This document shows, piece after piece, positions 6,477-12,884 of a stretch of DNA of 12,922 bases (its first letter is position 1; each line of letters opens with the position of its first letter). The notes beneath the pieces were generated by a model. It did not search any database, had not been told where the DNA came from, and saw only the letters and a program-made list of their open reading frames with translations. The stretch comes from Sulfurovum sp. (GTDB taxonomy: Bacteria; Campylobacterota; Campylobacteria; Campylobacterales; Sulfurovaceae). Both the position numbers and the translations under genes were made by a program. The stretch is from positions 1-12,922 of the forward strand of contig WGDG01000246.1 of NCBI GenBank assembly GCA_015493425.1. Direction: 5' to 3'.

Positions 6477-6938
6477 ATGGCGAAAAAAATCTATATTGCA
6501 ACTGATCATGCCGGCTATGCTGTCAAAGCCTATGTCAAAGATATCGTAACAAACCTTGGGCACGAAATTGTCGATCTTGGGCCGGACTCTGCTGACCGGG
6601 TGGATTATCCGGACTTTGCCAAAAAGTGTACGGAAGCAGTGACCTCGGATGCCGGAAGTTTCGGTATTCTTATCTGTGGAACCGGCATCGGGATGAGTAT
6701 TGCGGCAAACAAGGTTTCCGGTATTCGTGCCGGTCTCTGTCATGACCATTACACTGCAAAACTTACCCGTCAGCACAATGATGCAAACATCCTCTGTTTT
6801 GGAGAGCGTGTGGTAGGCAAAGGGGTCATAGAAGATATGGTTGAAGCGTTCCTTAGCACGGAATTTGAAGGCGGAAGACATGCAACCCGTATTGGAAAGA
6901 TCGAGGAAGGATGCAGTTTCGGTGCAGATTTGGGGTAA
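6477..6938 (+). CDS. rpiB: ribose-5-phosphate isomerase B
   Basis: RpiB interconverts ribose 5-phosphate and ribulose 5-phosphate in the non-oxidative pentose phosphate pathway. The 153-residue length is typical. It begins with the phosphate-binding TDHAGY (residues 9-14), has the active-site Cys67 in ICGTGIGMSIAANK, then DHYTAKLTRQHNDAN (90-104) and GGRHATRI near the end, all as in the RpiB/LacAB family. AAAGGA lies 6 bases before the ATG. The gap from the M50 gene is 24 bases, so it is probably the last gene of the folD operon. LacA/LacB relatives act on galactose 6-phosphate, but those occur in Gram-positive lactose operons, so RpiB is the natural reading. Confidence 0.96.
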   Translation: MAKKIYIATDHAGYAVKAYVKDIVTNLGHEIVDLGPDSADRVDYPDFAKKCTEAVTSDAGSFGILICGTGIGMSIAANKVSGIRAGLCHDHYTAKLTRQHNDANILCFGERVVGKGVIEDMVEAFLSTEFEGGRHATRIGKIEEGCSFGADLG

Positions 6939-6946
6939 ATCTGTTC

Positions 6947-6997
6947 TTCCTGCAAAAGCAGGAACCAAACGTCACGATCCCGCATCATGTGCGGGAT
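6947..6997. repeat. pair of REP-like palindromes between rpiB and trxA
   Basis: Two perfect hairpins stand 12 bases apart: TTCCTGC-AAAA-GCAGGAA (6947-6964) and ATCCCGCA-TCATG-TGCGGGAT (6977-6997), the second framed by GTCA and TGAC. Their arms share the pattern TCCYGC/GCRGGA. This closely resembles dispersed palindromic repeats (GTCATTCCYGCR...YGCRGGAATCC type) found between genes in many proteobacteria. Lying between convergent stops, they may also end transcription or protect 3' ends, although no T tract follows on either strand. Confidence 0.6.
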
Positions 6998-7009
6998 GAC
7001 AACAAAGTA

Positions 7010-7384
7010 CTACTGTTGCTGTTCAGCCTGCTGCTTTGCAACTTCTTTTCTTACTTCATCCATATCAAGCTTTCTTACCTGTTCAATGAGATCTTTAAGT
7101 GCCTCTTCCGGAAGCATACCTGCCTGCTGGAATACACCGATGCCTTCTCTCAAAATCATAATGGTAGGAATGGAACTGATCTGGAACTGGCCTGCAAGCG
7201 CCTGCTCCTCTTCTGTATTGACTTTTCCAAAAAGAATATCCGGGTTTTCTGCCGCCACTTTTTCAAAAATGGGTGCAAACTGTTTACACGGCCCGCACCA
7301 TGGTGCCCAAAAGTCCAAAATCGCAATGTCGCTTGCGAGTACTCTCTCTTCAAAGTTTGCCGCTGTCAGGTTTTCTAATGCCAT
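7010..7384 (-). CDS. trxA: thioredoxin with a Gln-rich C-terminal tail
   Basis: A 124-residue cytoplasmic thioredoxin. The active site WCGPC occupies residues 29-33 in FWAPWCGPCK, and the cis-proline is Pro73 in ISSIPT. It should reduce protein disulfides with electrons from thioredoxin reductase, which is not in this window. It has no signal peptide. Typical TrxA ends near residue 105-110; this one carries about 15 more residues, charged then Gln-rich (EVAKQQAEQQQ). AAGGA lies 7 bases before the ATG. It is convergent with rpiB and divergent from apt. The symbol is given by fold; it may be a second thioredoxin rather than the TrxB-linked one, since no trxB adjoins it. Confidence 0.9.
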   Translation of the reverse strand: MALENLTAANFEERVLASDIAILDFWAPWCGPCKQFAPIFEKVAAENPDILFGKVNTEEEQALAGQFQISSIPTIMILREGIGVFQQAGMLPEEALKDLIEQVRKLDMDEVRKEVAKQQAEQQQ

Positions 7385-7415
7385 ATGTTAATCCTTATAA
7401 AATTTAGTGGTCACC

Positions 7416-7421
7416 ATTATG
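7416..7421 (-). promoter_or_regulatory. extended -10 box for trxA
   Basis: On the minus strand the sequence reads TGTCATAAT, an extended -10 (TGn) with a five-of-six match, about 32 bases before the trxA start. The predicted transcript starts near 7409. It is back to back with the apt promoter, about 50 bases away. Confidence 0.5.
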
Positions 7422-7468
7422 ACATATTGAGATAAAACTAACCAAACCCTTTTTAGTTCTCTGTATGT

Positions 7469-7474
7469 TACAAT
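7469..7474 (+). promoter_or_regulatory. extended -10 box for apt
   Basis: TGTTACAAT (7466-7474) is an extended -10 with TGn and TACAAT. A start near 7481 gives a leader of about 27 bases to the apt ATG. Confidence 0.55.
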
Positions 7475-7507
7475 TCACGTATCAATCCAGCCAAACAAGG
7501 AGTCAGC

Positions 7508-8065
7508 ATGACACTTACACCCGAAGCGAAAAAAGTTATTGAAAGCAGTATCCGCGATATTCCGGATTTTCCAAAACCCGGCATTGTTTTTAAAGACATT
7601 ACCACCCTGCTCTCCAACCCCGAAGCGTTTGGAACACTGATGGATCATCTCGAGAAGCGTTACAAAGGGTATGGGCTTGATTATATTGCAGGCATCGATG
7701 CGCGCGGTTTTATTTTTGGTGCAGCGTTGGCTGACAGATTGGGAGTAGGCTTTGTCCCTGTGCGAAAAAAAGGAAAACTCCCCTACACCACGGTTGCCGA
7801 GAAGTATTCGCTTGAGTATGGCTTTGATGAAGTGGAGATACACATTGATGCCTTTGGCGAGAGCGGGTTGTGTAACGGTACACCGGCAAAGGTGCTGCTT
7901 ATCGATGACCTTATGGCAACGGGGGGTACGGCAAAAGCGGCGGCAAACCTCATAGAGAAAGTCGGGGCAGACTGTGTGGAGGCATGTTTCATTATGGAGC
8001 TGACATTCCTTAACGGGCGTGAAGCATTTGAAATACCGGTTTATTCGGTACTGCAGGTAGATTGA
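7508..8065 (+). CDS. apt: adenine phosphoribosyltransferase
   Basis: Apt joins adenine to PRPP to make AMP, salvaging free base in the cytoplasm. The 185 residues are close to the usual length for bacterial Apt (about 170-185). Visible family features: IRDIPDFPKPGIVFKDIT near the start (residues 15-32), GIDARGFIFGAALA (62-75), VRKKGKLPY (85-93) and the PRPP-binding loop VLLIDDLMATGGTA (129-142) with its acidic pair Asp133-Asp134. AAGGAG (7497-7502) lies 5 bases before the ATG. It has its own promoter divergent from trxA. The nearby rpiB product makes ribose 5-phosphate, the precursor of PRPP, so the grouping is metabolically sensible, though the two genes are not one transcript. Confidence 0.97.
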   Translation: MTLTPEAKKVIESSIRDIPDFPKPGIVFKDITTLLSNPEAFGTLMDHLEKRYKGYGLDYIAGIDARGFIFGAALADRLGVGFVPVRKKGKLPYTTVAEKYSLEYGFDEVEIHIDAFGESGLCNGTPAKVLLIDDLMATGGTAKAAANLIEKVGADCVEACFIMELTFLNGREAFEIPVYSVLQVD

Positions 8066-8127
8066 TTTTGTGATTGGAAACAGCGATGATTTCCCTATGG
8101 CTATCCTGCGCCTAACCTGCTCTGCGG

Positions 8128-8133
8128 TATAAT
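8128..8133 (+). promoter_or_regulatory. -10 box for trpB
   Basis: A perfect TATAAT 26 bases before the trpB start, with a predicted transcript start near 8140. The leader of about 20 bases is too short for a Trp-codon leader peptide or attenuator, and none is seen. Confidence 0.6.
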
Positions 8134-8158
8134 CTGACCACTTATTTAAAAAGAGACA

Positions 8159-9388
8159 ATGATGGATTTACATAAAGCAATTTATATACCCAAGCCAAGC
8201 CCTTTTGACCCTGACGAATTGGGGCATTTTGGAAAATTTGGCGGCCGTTTCGTTCCTGAAACCCTGATGCCTGCCCTTGAACAGCTGCGCAAAGACTACG
8301 AAGCAGTACGTTTCGATGAAGATTTCTGGAAAGAGGTCGATTACTACTACAAGCACTATGTGGGACGTCCTTCGGCACTTTACTATGCTGCCAATATTTC
8401 TGAAGAGATCGGTGCAAAAGTCTATCTCAAACGAGAAGACCTTAACCACACGGGCGCGCACAAGATCAATCACTGTGTGGCTCAGGCGGTACTGGCAAAA
8501 CGTCTTGGCAAGAAAAAGATCATTGCCGAGACCGGTGCAGGACAGCATGGTGTCGCTACAGCCACTGTCGCCGCACTTTTCGGGCTGGAGTGTGAAGTTT
8601 TCATGGGTGCCAAAGATGTGGCACGTCAGGAACTCAATGTGTTCCGTATGAAACTGCTTGGCGCAAAAGTGCATGCTGTACAGAGCGGTTCCAAGACGCT
8701 CAAGGATGCTATGAATGATGCCATCCGCCACTGGGTAACCCATGCCCGTGATACCTACTACCTCATAGGTACCGTTGCCGGGCCTCATCCCTACCCTATG
8801 ATGGTGCGTGACATTCAAAGTATTATCGGCTGGGAAGCCAAGGAACAGTTACAGGAAGCAGAAGGACGACTGCCTGACAAGGTCATTGCCTGTATCGGCG
8901 GTGGTTCCAATGCTCTGGGTGTTTTTAACCACTTCCTTGAAGACAAAGAGGTCGAGTGTATTGGTATTGAAGCGGGTGGTGAGGGATTGGACTGTAAACA
9001 CGGCTGTTCTCTTGAGAAAGGGAGCCCGGGTGTCCTGCATGGGCAGCTGAGCTACCTGCTTCAGGATGAAGACGGACAGATACAGGAGGCACACTCCATC
9101 TCCGCCGGTCTTGATTACCCCGGCATTGGTCCTGAACATGCCTATCTTAAAGATGAAGGTGTTGTTTCCTATAATCATATTACTGATGATGAAGCGCTTG
9201 ATGCTTTTGTCTGGCTGAGCCAAAAAGAGGGTATCATCCCGGCATTTGAAAGCTCACATGCCGTAGCCTACCTCAAGAAAATGAATCCTGAAGAGGTAAA
9301 AGGCAAGCTGATCCTCGTCAACCTCTCCGGACGCGGTGACAAAGATATGATGCAGGCGAAAGATATTTTGGCGGAGCAGTTTGCGTAG
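8159..9388 (+). CDS. trpB: tryptophan synthase beta chain
   Basis: TrpB condenses indole with serine to make tryptophan, normally in an alpha2-beta2 complex with TrpA. The 409 residues and motifs fit the TrpB1 type: GKFGGRFVPETL near the start, PLP lysine Lys102 in HTGAHKINH, catalytic Glu124 in AETGAGQHG, and the phosphate-cradling GGGSNA at 247-252. The C-terminal EGIIPAFESSHA and NLSGRGDKD are also standard. The gene is alone: trpA and the other trp genes are not in this window, and it has its own promoter. Two ATG codons are adjacent (8159 and 8162); the weak AAGAGA at 8151-8156 is nearer the usual distance from the second, so the true protein may be one residue shorter. Confidence 0.97.
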   Translation: MMDLHKAIYIPKPSPFDPDELGHFGKFGGRFVPETLMPALEQLRKDYEAVRFDEDFWKEVDYYYKHYVGRPSALYYAANISEEIGAKVYLKREDLNHTGAHKINHCVAQAVLAKRLGKKKIIAETGAGQHGVATATVAALFGLECEVFMGAKDVARQELNVFRMKLLGAKVHAVQSGSKTLKDAMNDAIRHWVTHARDTYYLIGTVAGPHPYPMMVRDIQSIIGWEAKEQLQEAEGRLPDKVIACIGGGSNALGVFNHFLEDKEVECIGIEAGGEGLDCKHGCSLEKGSPGVLHGQLSYLLQDEDGQIQEAHSISAGLDYPGIGPEHAYLKDEGVVSYNHITDDEALDAFVWLSQKEGIIPAFESSHAVAYLKKMNPEEVKGKLILVNLSGRGDKDMMQAKDILAEQFA

Positions 9389-9412
9389 TCTTCGCTCATT
9401 CCCTCCTCACTC

Positions 9413-9435
9413 GTTACCACGCTCTGCGTGGTAAT
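9413..9435. repeat. REP-like palindrome after trpB
   Basis: TTACCACGC (9414-9422) and GCGTGGTAA (9426-9434) form a perfect nine-pair stem with a TCT loop, followed by TGCATACC. This strongly resembles a dispersed palindrome (TTCCCACGCTCNGCGTGGGAATGCAT type) seen in intergenic regions of many bacteria, here with the outer pairs changed compensatorily. It could act as the trpB 3' end, but no T tract follows. Confidence 0.6.
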
Positions 9436-9538
9436 GCATACCTAATCATTGGCAATACAACTACTCTAAGTTTCTTGATGACACAATTTCTAAATGTTCC
9501 AAACTATATAATCAGTTGGTTCATACATGAAAGCCAAT

Positions 9539-9560
9539 GGTGTTGTCGGGGGACAACACC
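9539..9560. repeat. perfect hairpin with GGGG loop
   Basis: GGTGTTGTC (9539-9547) and GACAACACC (9552-9560) form nine perfect pairs around GGGG (CCCC on the other strand). It lies 24 bases beyond the stop of the minus-strand transporter gene. A neighbouring CAACAACC (9564-9571) partly repeats the arm sequence. No T tract follows on the minus strand, so a terminator is possible but not typical. The rest of 9389-9584 holds no gene. Confidence 0.55.
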
Positions 9561-9584
9561 CTGCAACAACCATGTACACATTTC

Positions 9585-10529
9585 TCAATCCAACTTAGGC
9601 ATATACCGGTTGGCAAGGATGACTGAAAGCGGTATCTGTACCAGATAGGCGAACATAATGGGCAGCAGCATTGATATACCGAAAGTACCTGCTGAAAAGG
9701 TACTGATAACCAGTGCCAGGGTGATGTAGCGTGTGACGCTGTGCCAGAAAGCTGCACGTTCCTGTGGTGACTTGAGATTGTAAACGAACATGGAAGCTGC
9801 TACCACCAGTGCATAAAACCCTACTACTGCAATGAGTGCGACAAAGAAGAGTTCGGGCTCAAAGTCGTATACTTCTACCAACTGCTGGGAGCTCTGAAGT
9901 CCGAAGAGGTAGAATAGAATAAGAAAGATACTCCCCTGACTGATAAACTTTTTATACTTTTCAATGAAACTTACAACCGGTTTGAACCACAAAAGTACTC
10001 TGCTCGCAAGAAACGGAATGACAATCAACAGCATAATAACGGGCTGTGCAAAGCGTCTGATGGTCACCTCCTGATCGTAGGTAATATCGAAATAGCCTGC
10101 AGTATATTTGGCAAAAAGGTGCAGCATCAGCAAGGAAAGCGATACGCCCAGAAGGTTTAAAAAGAGCAGCAGAAATCCCAAAGATGTATCGCCGTGGGAG
10201 CGTTTGATCCAATGCATGACCATTCCGCCGCCACTGAGTACAGAGATAAGAAAGAGGCCGGCAGCCACACCGAAATCTTTGGTTGCAAGCCCGATGCCCA
10301 CGGCAAAAAGAGGCAGAATCAGATAGTTCACAATCGCGCCTTTTAGCATCAGTTTTCGATACTCCCATATCAGTGTAATTTCATTGAGTTTGAACTTGAA
10401 GAGTGAGGGCATGATGAGTGTAAGTCCGGCAAAAAGACAGATGTTGGTGCTGAAGATGAACCCGTCAGTATAGCTGCCGTAGAGAAACCCCAGTGCCGCA
10501 CCCAGAAAAACAATGACAATCAACTGCAT
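9585..10529 (-). CDS. BASS/ACR3-superfamily membrane transporter
   Basis: A 314-residue protein with about ten membrane helices. Helix 4 ends in SGGGMVMHWIKRSHGD (residues 99-114), matching in position and pattern the conserved segment of the bile acid:sodium symporter/ACR3 superfamily (there, a G/C-containing stretch followed by a basic, G-D/N-containing loop). ACR3 arsenite exporters carry a functional Cys in that helix; here the position is Gly, and no arsR or arsC neighbours exist, so arsenite export is not supported. Substrate unknown; likely a sodium-coupled organic anion or similar. I place the start at the ATG at 10527-10529 because AAAGGAG stands 8 bases before it. A longer in-frame reading (from 10583) adds 18 polar residues without a ribosome site and crosses the predicted promoter. 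Confidence 0.75.
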   Translation of the reverse strand: MQLIVIVFLGAALGFLYGSYTDGFIFSTNICLFAGLTLIMPSLFKFKLNEITLIWEYRKLMLKGAIVNYLILPLFAVGIGLATKDFGVAAGLFLISVLSGGGMVMHWIKRSHGDTSLGFLLLFLNLLGVSLSLLMLHLFAKYTAGYFDITYDQEVTIRRFAQPVIMLLIVIPFLASRVLLWFKPVVSFIEKYKKFISQGSIFLILFYLFGLQSSQQLVEVYDFEPELFFVALIAVVGFYALVVAASMFVYNLKSPQERAAFWHSVTRYITLALVISTFSAGTFGISMLLPIMFAYLVQIPLSVILANRYMPKLD

Positions 10530-10556
10530 GTGTACACTCCTTTGTGAATAAAGGGT

Positions 10557-10562
10557 ATCATA
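10557..10562 (-). promoter_or_regulatory. extended -10 box for the BASS-like transporter gene
   Basis: On the minus strand TGGTATGAT gives an extended -10 (TGn plus TATGAT) about 28 bases before the chosen start, with a transcript start near 10550. The box sits in an 11-base palindrome, GGTATCATACC (10554-10564), and the half GGTATCAT recurs at 10592-10599, so a repressor site is conceivable. Confidence 0.4.
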
Positions 10563-10564
10563 CC

Positions 10565-10762
10565 ATATTTCCTGCTCTTCCAAATTGTACCGGTATCATT
10601 AAAATGACAGTTCGGTCACATGTAACGGTCTGTGCGTATACAATAAAGGTATATTTTTTGGAAAGATTTCATTTGAGAATATATACTAAAGAGATTTTTA
10701 TGATATTTCTGTTATTTTTGTAATGTATTAACACGATAAATAATCATAATGGAGACTAATCG
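10565..10762 (+). other. intergenic region upstream of the CZB gene
   Basis: The stretch from the transporter start to the CZB gene (10530-10762) has no coding sequence I can support. TATACT at 10682-10687 is the best -10 candidate for the CZB gene (start near 10694, leader about 69 bases), but it is weak. CGGTC occurs twice in the same orientation 13 bases apart (10613-10617 and 10626-10630), which may be a regulator site. The 120 bases before the gene are strongly A/T-rich. Confidence 0.3.
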
Positions 10763-11224
10763 ATGGAAAAAAATGTTATATTGGAACAGCTAAGAGCAGC
10801 AAAAGCAGCACATATAAACTGGGTACAGCGTGCAAAAATGCTGATTTCGGGTCTCAAGGTTGAAGAAGATGCCATTCCTGTCAACTCTACCCAGTGCCAG
10901 TTTGGCAAGTGGTTTTATTCTGATGCCCAAAAACTCAATGCGCTACCGAACAATACCTTTGACTGCATGTCTGAGGTTGAAAAACTGCATTTTGAACTGC
11001 ATGATATCTATTTGAATATTTACAAGATTTACTATGATATGGAATCTCAAGGTTTCTTCAGCAAGCTTTTTGGCAAGAAGAAGAAAATCAGTGAAGATGC
11101 GTCAAAACTTGCCAAGGAGTATTTTACCTCTATGCAAGAAGTTTCGAAAAAGCTTATCGACCAGATCAATCTTATGGAACGGCGTATTGTAGCACTTCCG
11201 GAAAAAGATCTTGATGCCCTTTAG
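10763..11224 (+). CDS. free-standing CZB (chemoreceptor zinc-binding) domain protein
   Basis: A 153-residue soluble protein. The pattern H-x2-W (His17, Trp20), CQFGKWFY (Cys45 onward) and HFELH (His76, His80) is the signature of the CZB domain, whose 3-His/1-Cys site binds zinc. CZB domains usually sit at the C-terminus of soluble chemoreceptors (TlpD of Helicobacter) or on diguanylate cyclases (DgcZ), where they sense zinc or hypochlorous acid oxidation of the Cys. Here no receptor or GGDEF domain is attached. The C-terminal third has a basic, partly hydrophobic patch (GFFSKLFGKKKK) then a long helix that may form a coiled coil. GGAG lies 8 bases before the ATG. Its TAG overlaps the stop of the antiporter gene by four bases. 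Partner unknown. Confidence 0.88.
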   Translation: MEKNVILEQLRAAKAAHINWVQRAKMLISGLKVEEDAIPVNSTQCQFGKWFYSDAQKLNALPNNTFDCMSEVEKLHFELHDIYLNIYKIYYDMESQGFFSKLFGKKKKISEDASKLAKEYFTSMQEVSKKLIDQINLMERRIVALPEKDLDAL

Positions 11225-12852
11225 CGTGTCACCTTTTCGGGCAGGTGGCACACCAGTACTTCCTGTGAAAGCATGTCGGCGATGGTATCTCTTGCATTGA
11301 TGACAGAAGTGATACCCATTTGTGTATAAATCTTTTCTTCCTGGGCATTGTTGACTTTCACCACACTTTTAACCTTGTCATTGAACGAAGCGATGTTTTC
11401 ACAAATGAGGTACCGTTGCAGTTCATTTTCAACCGTGACGACAACGGCGGCAGAGCGCTCTATGTTAAAATGTGAAAGTACCATTTTTTGTGCTGCATTG
11501 GCCAGGTAAATCGCCTCTTCCCCTTTTGCAAGTACACTGTCGACAATCTTCACATCGTGTTCGAGAATCACATAGAGCATGTTATGCTGTTTGAGGGTTT
11601 CTACGACCCGCTCTCCGATAGGGCCGTAACCGCAGACGATCACATGATTTTTAAATCCAGTATGTCGCATGGCACGCTCACGCAGGGTTTCTGGTTCACT
11701 GATCATCCGGCTTGTGAGATATTTGATGTGTTTGAGTACAAAAGGCGTTACTATCATAGAGAGTACGACGGTAATGATGAGAATCTGATTGACTTCGGGG
11801 GAAATAAGACCGTTGGAGCGCGCCAGCGCAAAGACTGCCAGAGCAAACTCTCCCACCTGGAAGAGTGCCAGTGAGGTTTTGATAGCCGTACGTTTTTGTA
11901 CCCAGATGCGTAAGATGGCAAAGATGATCAGTGCTTTGAGCAGCATAATACCGGCAAGCAGCCCCAAAATGTAGAAGATGTAGTCAACAATGGAGTGCCA
12001 GTCGATAAGCATACCGATGGTGACAAAGAAAACACCAAGAAGAATGTCCCGGAAAGGTACAAGATCGGCTTCGATACGGTAGCGGTACTTTGTCTCCGAC
12101 AGTACCATCCCTGCCAAAAATGCACCCAGAGAGTAGGTAAACCCTACCGCCTGCGCAAAGACAGAGGCACTCAGCACCCCAAGCAGCACCGCGACAAGAA
12201 AGATCTCTTCTGAGTCACTCGAAACGATCCAGTCAAAGAAACGTTCGATGAAATAGCGGCTGAGAATGAAAAGAACAATAAAAATGAGTGCCGCTCCCCC
12301 AAGTGTCTCCAGCAGCATGGTTGAAAGAGAATTGTTTGAAGAGGTAAAAAAGGAGACCATCAGCAAAATAGGAATGACAGCAAGATCCTGAAAGAGCAGT
12401 ATACCCAGAGTCAGACGGCCGTATCCTGAGTATATTTCGTTATTTTCGTTGAGAATTTTCAGTACGATAGCTGTGGAAGAGAGTGCGAGGGCAAAGCCGA
12501 TGACAATGGATGCTGTACTCTCCAAACCAAAGATCCAGTATGCCAGTGCAGTAAAGATAAGCCCTGTGACACCGACCTGAAGTCCGCCATAGAGAAAAAC
12601 TTCACGCTTCATGCTTTTAAGGTGTGTTACAGAGAACTCCAATCCTATGGTAAACATCAAAAAGACGATGCCAAATTCTGCAAGATGCATTAAAAATTCT
12701 GTCGATTCTTTGGCAAAATCGAAAATGGATGTAATGAAAAACCCTGCAAGTACATAGCCAATGATCGTAGGGATATCGAAGCGTTTGAGTACGACGTTGA
12801 GTACCGTGGCAATGGCTACGGTAATAATGAGAATATAAAGGGCGTGATCCAT
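11221..12852 (-). CDS. Kef-type cation:proton antiporter (CPA2) with TrkA-N domain
   Basis: A 543-residue inner-membrane protein. Residues 1-380 form about 12-13 membrane helices of the sodium/hydrogen exchanger (CPA2) fold, with the ion-site motif LLFQDLAVIP (Gln155, Asp156) and GVFFVTIGM near 273-281, as in KefB/KefC. From about residue 400 a TrkA-N (RCK) domain follows, with the Rossmann motif GYGPIG (408-413) and an acidic residue Glu431 at the end of the second strand, so NAD(H) probably gates it. It likely exports potassium or sodium in exchange for protons. It is shorter than KefB/C (about 600) and no KefF/KefG subunit gene adjoins it, so glutathione gating is not indicated. The ATG at 12852 is chosen over TTG at 12864 because GGAG lies 6 bases before it. 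Confidence 0.93.
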   Translation of the reverse strand: MDHALYILIITVAIATVLNVVLKRFDIPTIIGYVLAGFFITSIFDFAKESTEFLMHLAEFGIVFLMFTIGLEFSVTHLKSMKREVFLYGGLQVGVTGLIFTALAYWIFGLESTASIVIGFALALSSTAIVLKILNENNEIYSGYGRLTLGILLFQDLAVIPILLMVSFFTSSNNSLSTMLLETLGGAALIFIVLFILSRYFIERFFDWIVSSDSEEIFLVAVLLGVLSASVFAQAVGFTYSLGAFLAGMVLSETKYRYRIEADLVPFRDILLGVFFVTIGMLIDWHSIVDYIFYILGLLAGIMLLKALIIFAILRIWVQKRTAIKTSLALFQVGEFALAVFALARSNGLISPEVNQILIITVVLSMIVTPFVLKHIKYLTSRMISEPETLRERAMRHTGFKNHVIVCGYGPIGERVVETLKQHNMLYVILEHDVKIVDSVLAKGEEAIYLANAAQKMVLSHFNIERSAAVVVTVENELQRYLICENIASFNDKVKSVVKVNNAQEEKIYTQMGITSVINARDTIADMLSQEVLVCHLPEKVTR

Positions 12853-12878
12853 TGATAGCTCCAAAAAGGCTTTTGGGT

Positions 12879-12884
12879 ATTATA
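12879..12884 (-). promoter_or_regulatory. -10 box for the Kef-type antiporter gene
   Basis: A perfect TATAAT on the minus strand, 26 bases before the chosen ATG, gives a leader of about 19 bases. This also argues against the TTG at 12864, which would leave a leader of only a few bases. The last 38 bases of the window (12885-12922) hold nothing I can assign. Confidence 0.6.

Noticed and set aside
6911..7391. Two overlapping plus-strand open frames (155 and 134 residues) across trxA
   Set aside because: They are the complement of the thioredoxin gene; one begins inside rpiB. No domain is recognisable in either.
8076..8094. GGAAA/TTTCC inverted repeat after apt as a terminator
   Set aside because: It has only five pairs, a 9-base loop and no T tract; too weak to call.
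8168..8818. 216-residue open frame on the minus strand
   Set aside because: It is antisense to trpB, which is full length with all motifs intact.
10530..10583. Longer N-terminus (18 residues) of the BASS-like transporter
   Set aside because: It has no ribosome site, is polar before the first helix, and crosses the predicted promoter; AAAGGAG stands just before the inner ATG.
12853..12864. TTG start adding four residues to the Kef-type antiporter
   Set aside because: GGAG that would serve the inner ATG lies inside this stretch, and the leader from the TATAAT box would be too short.
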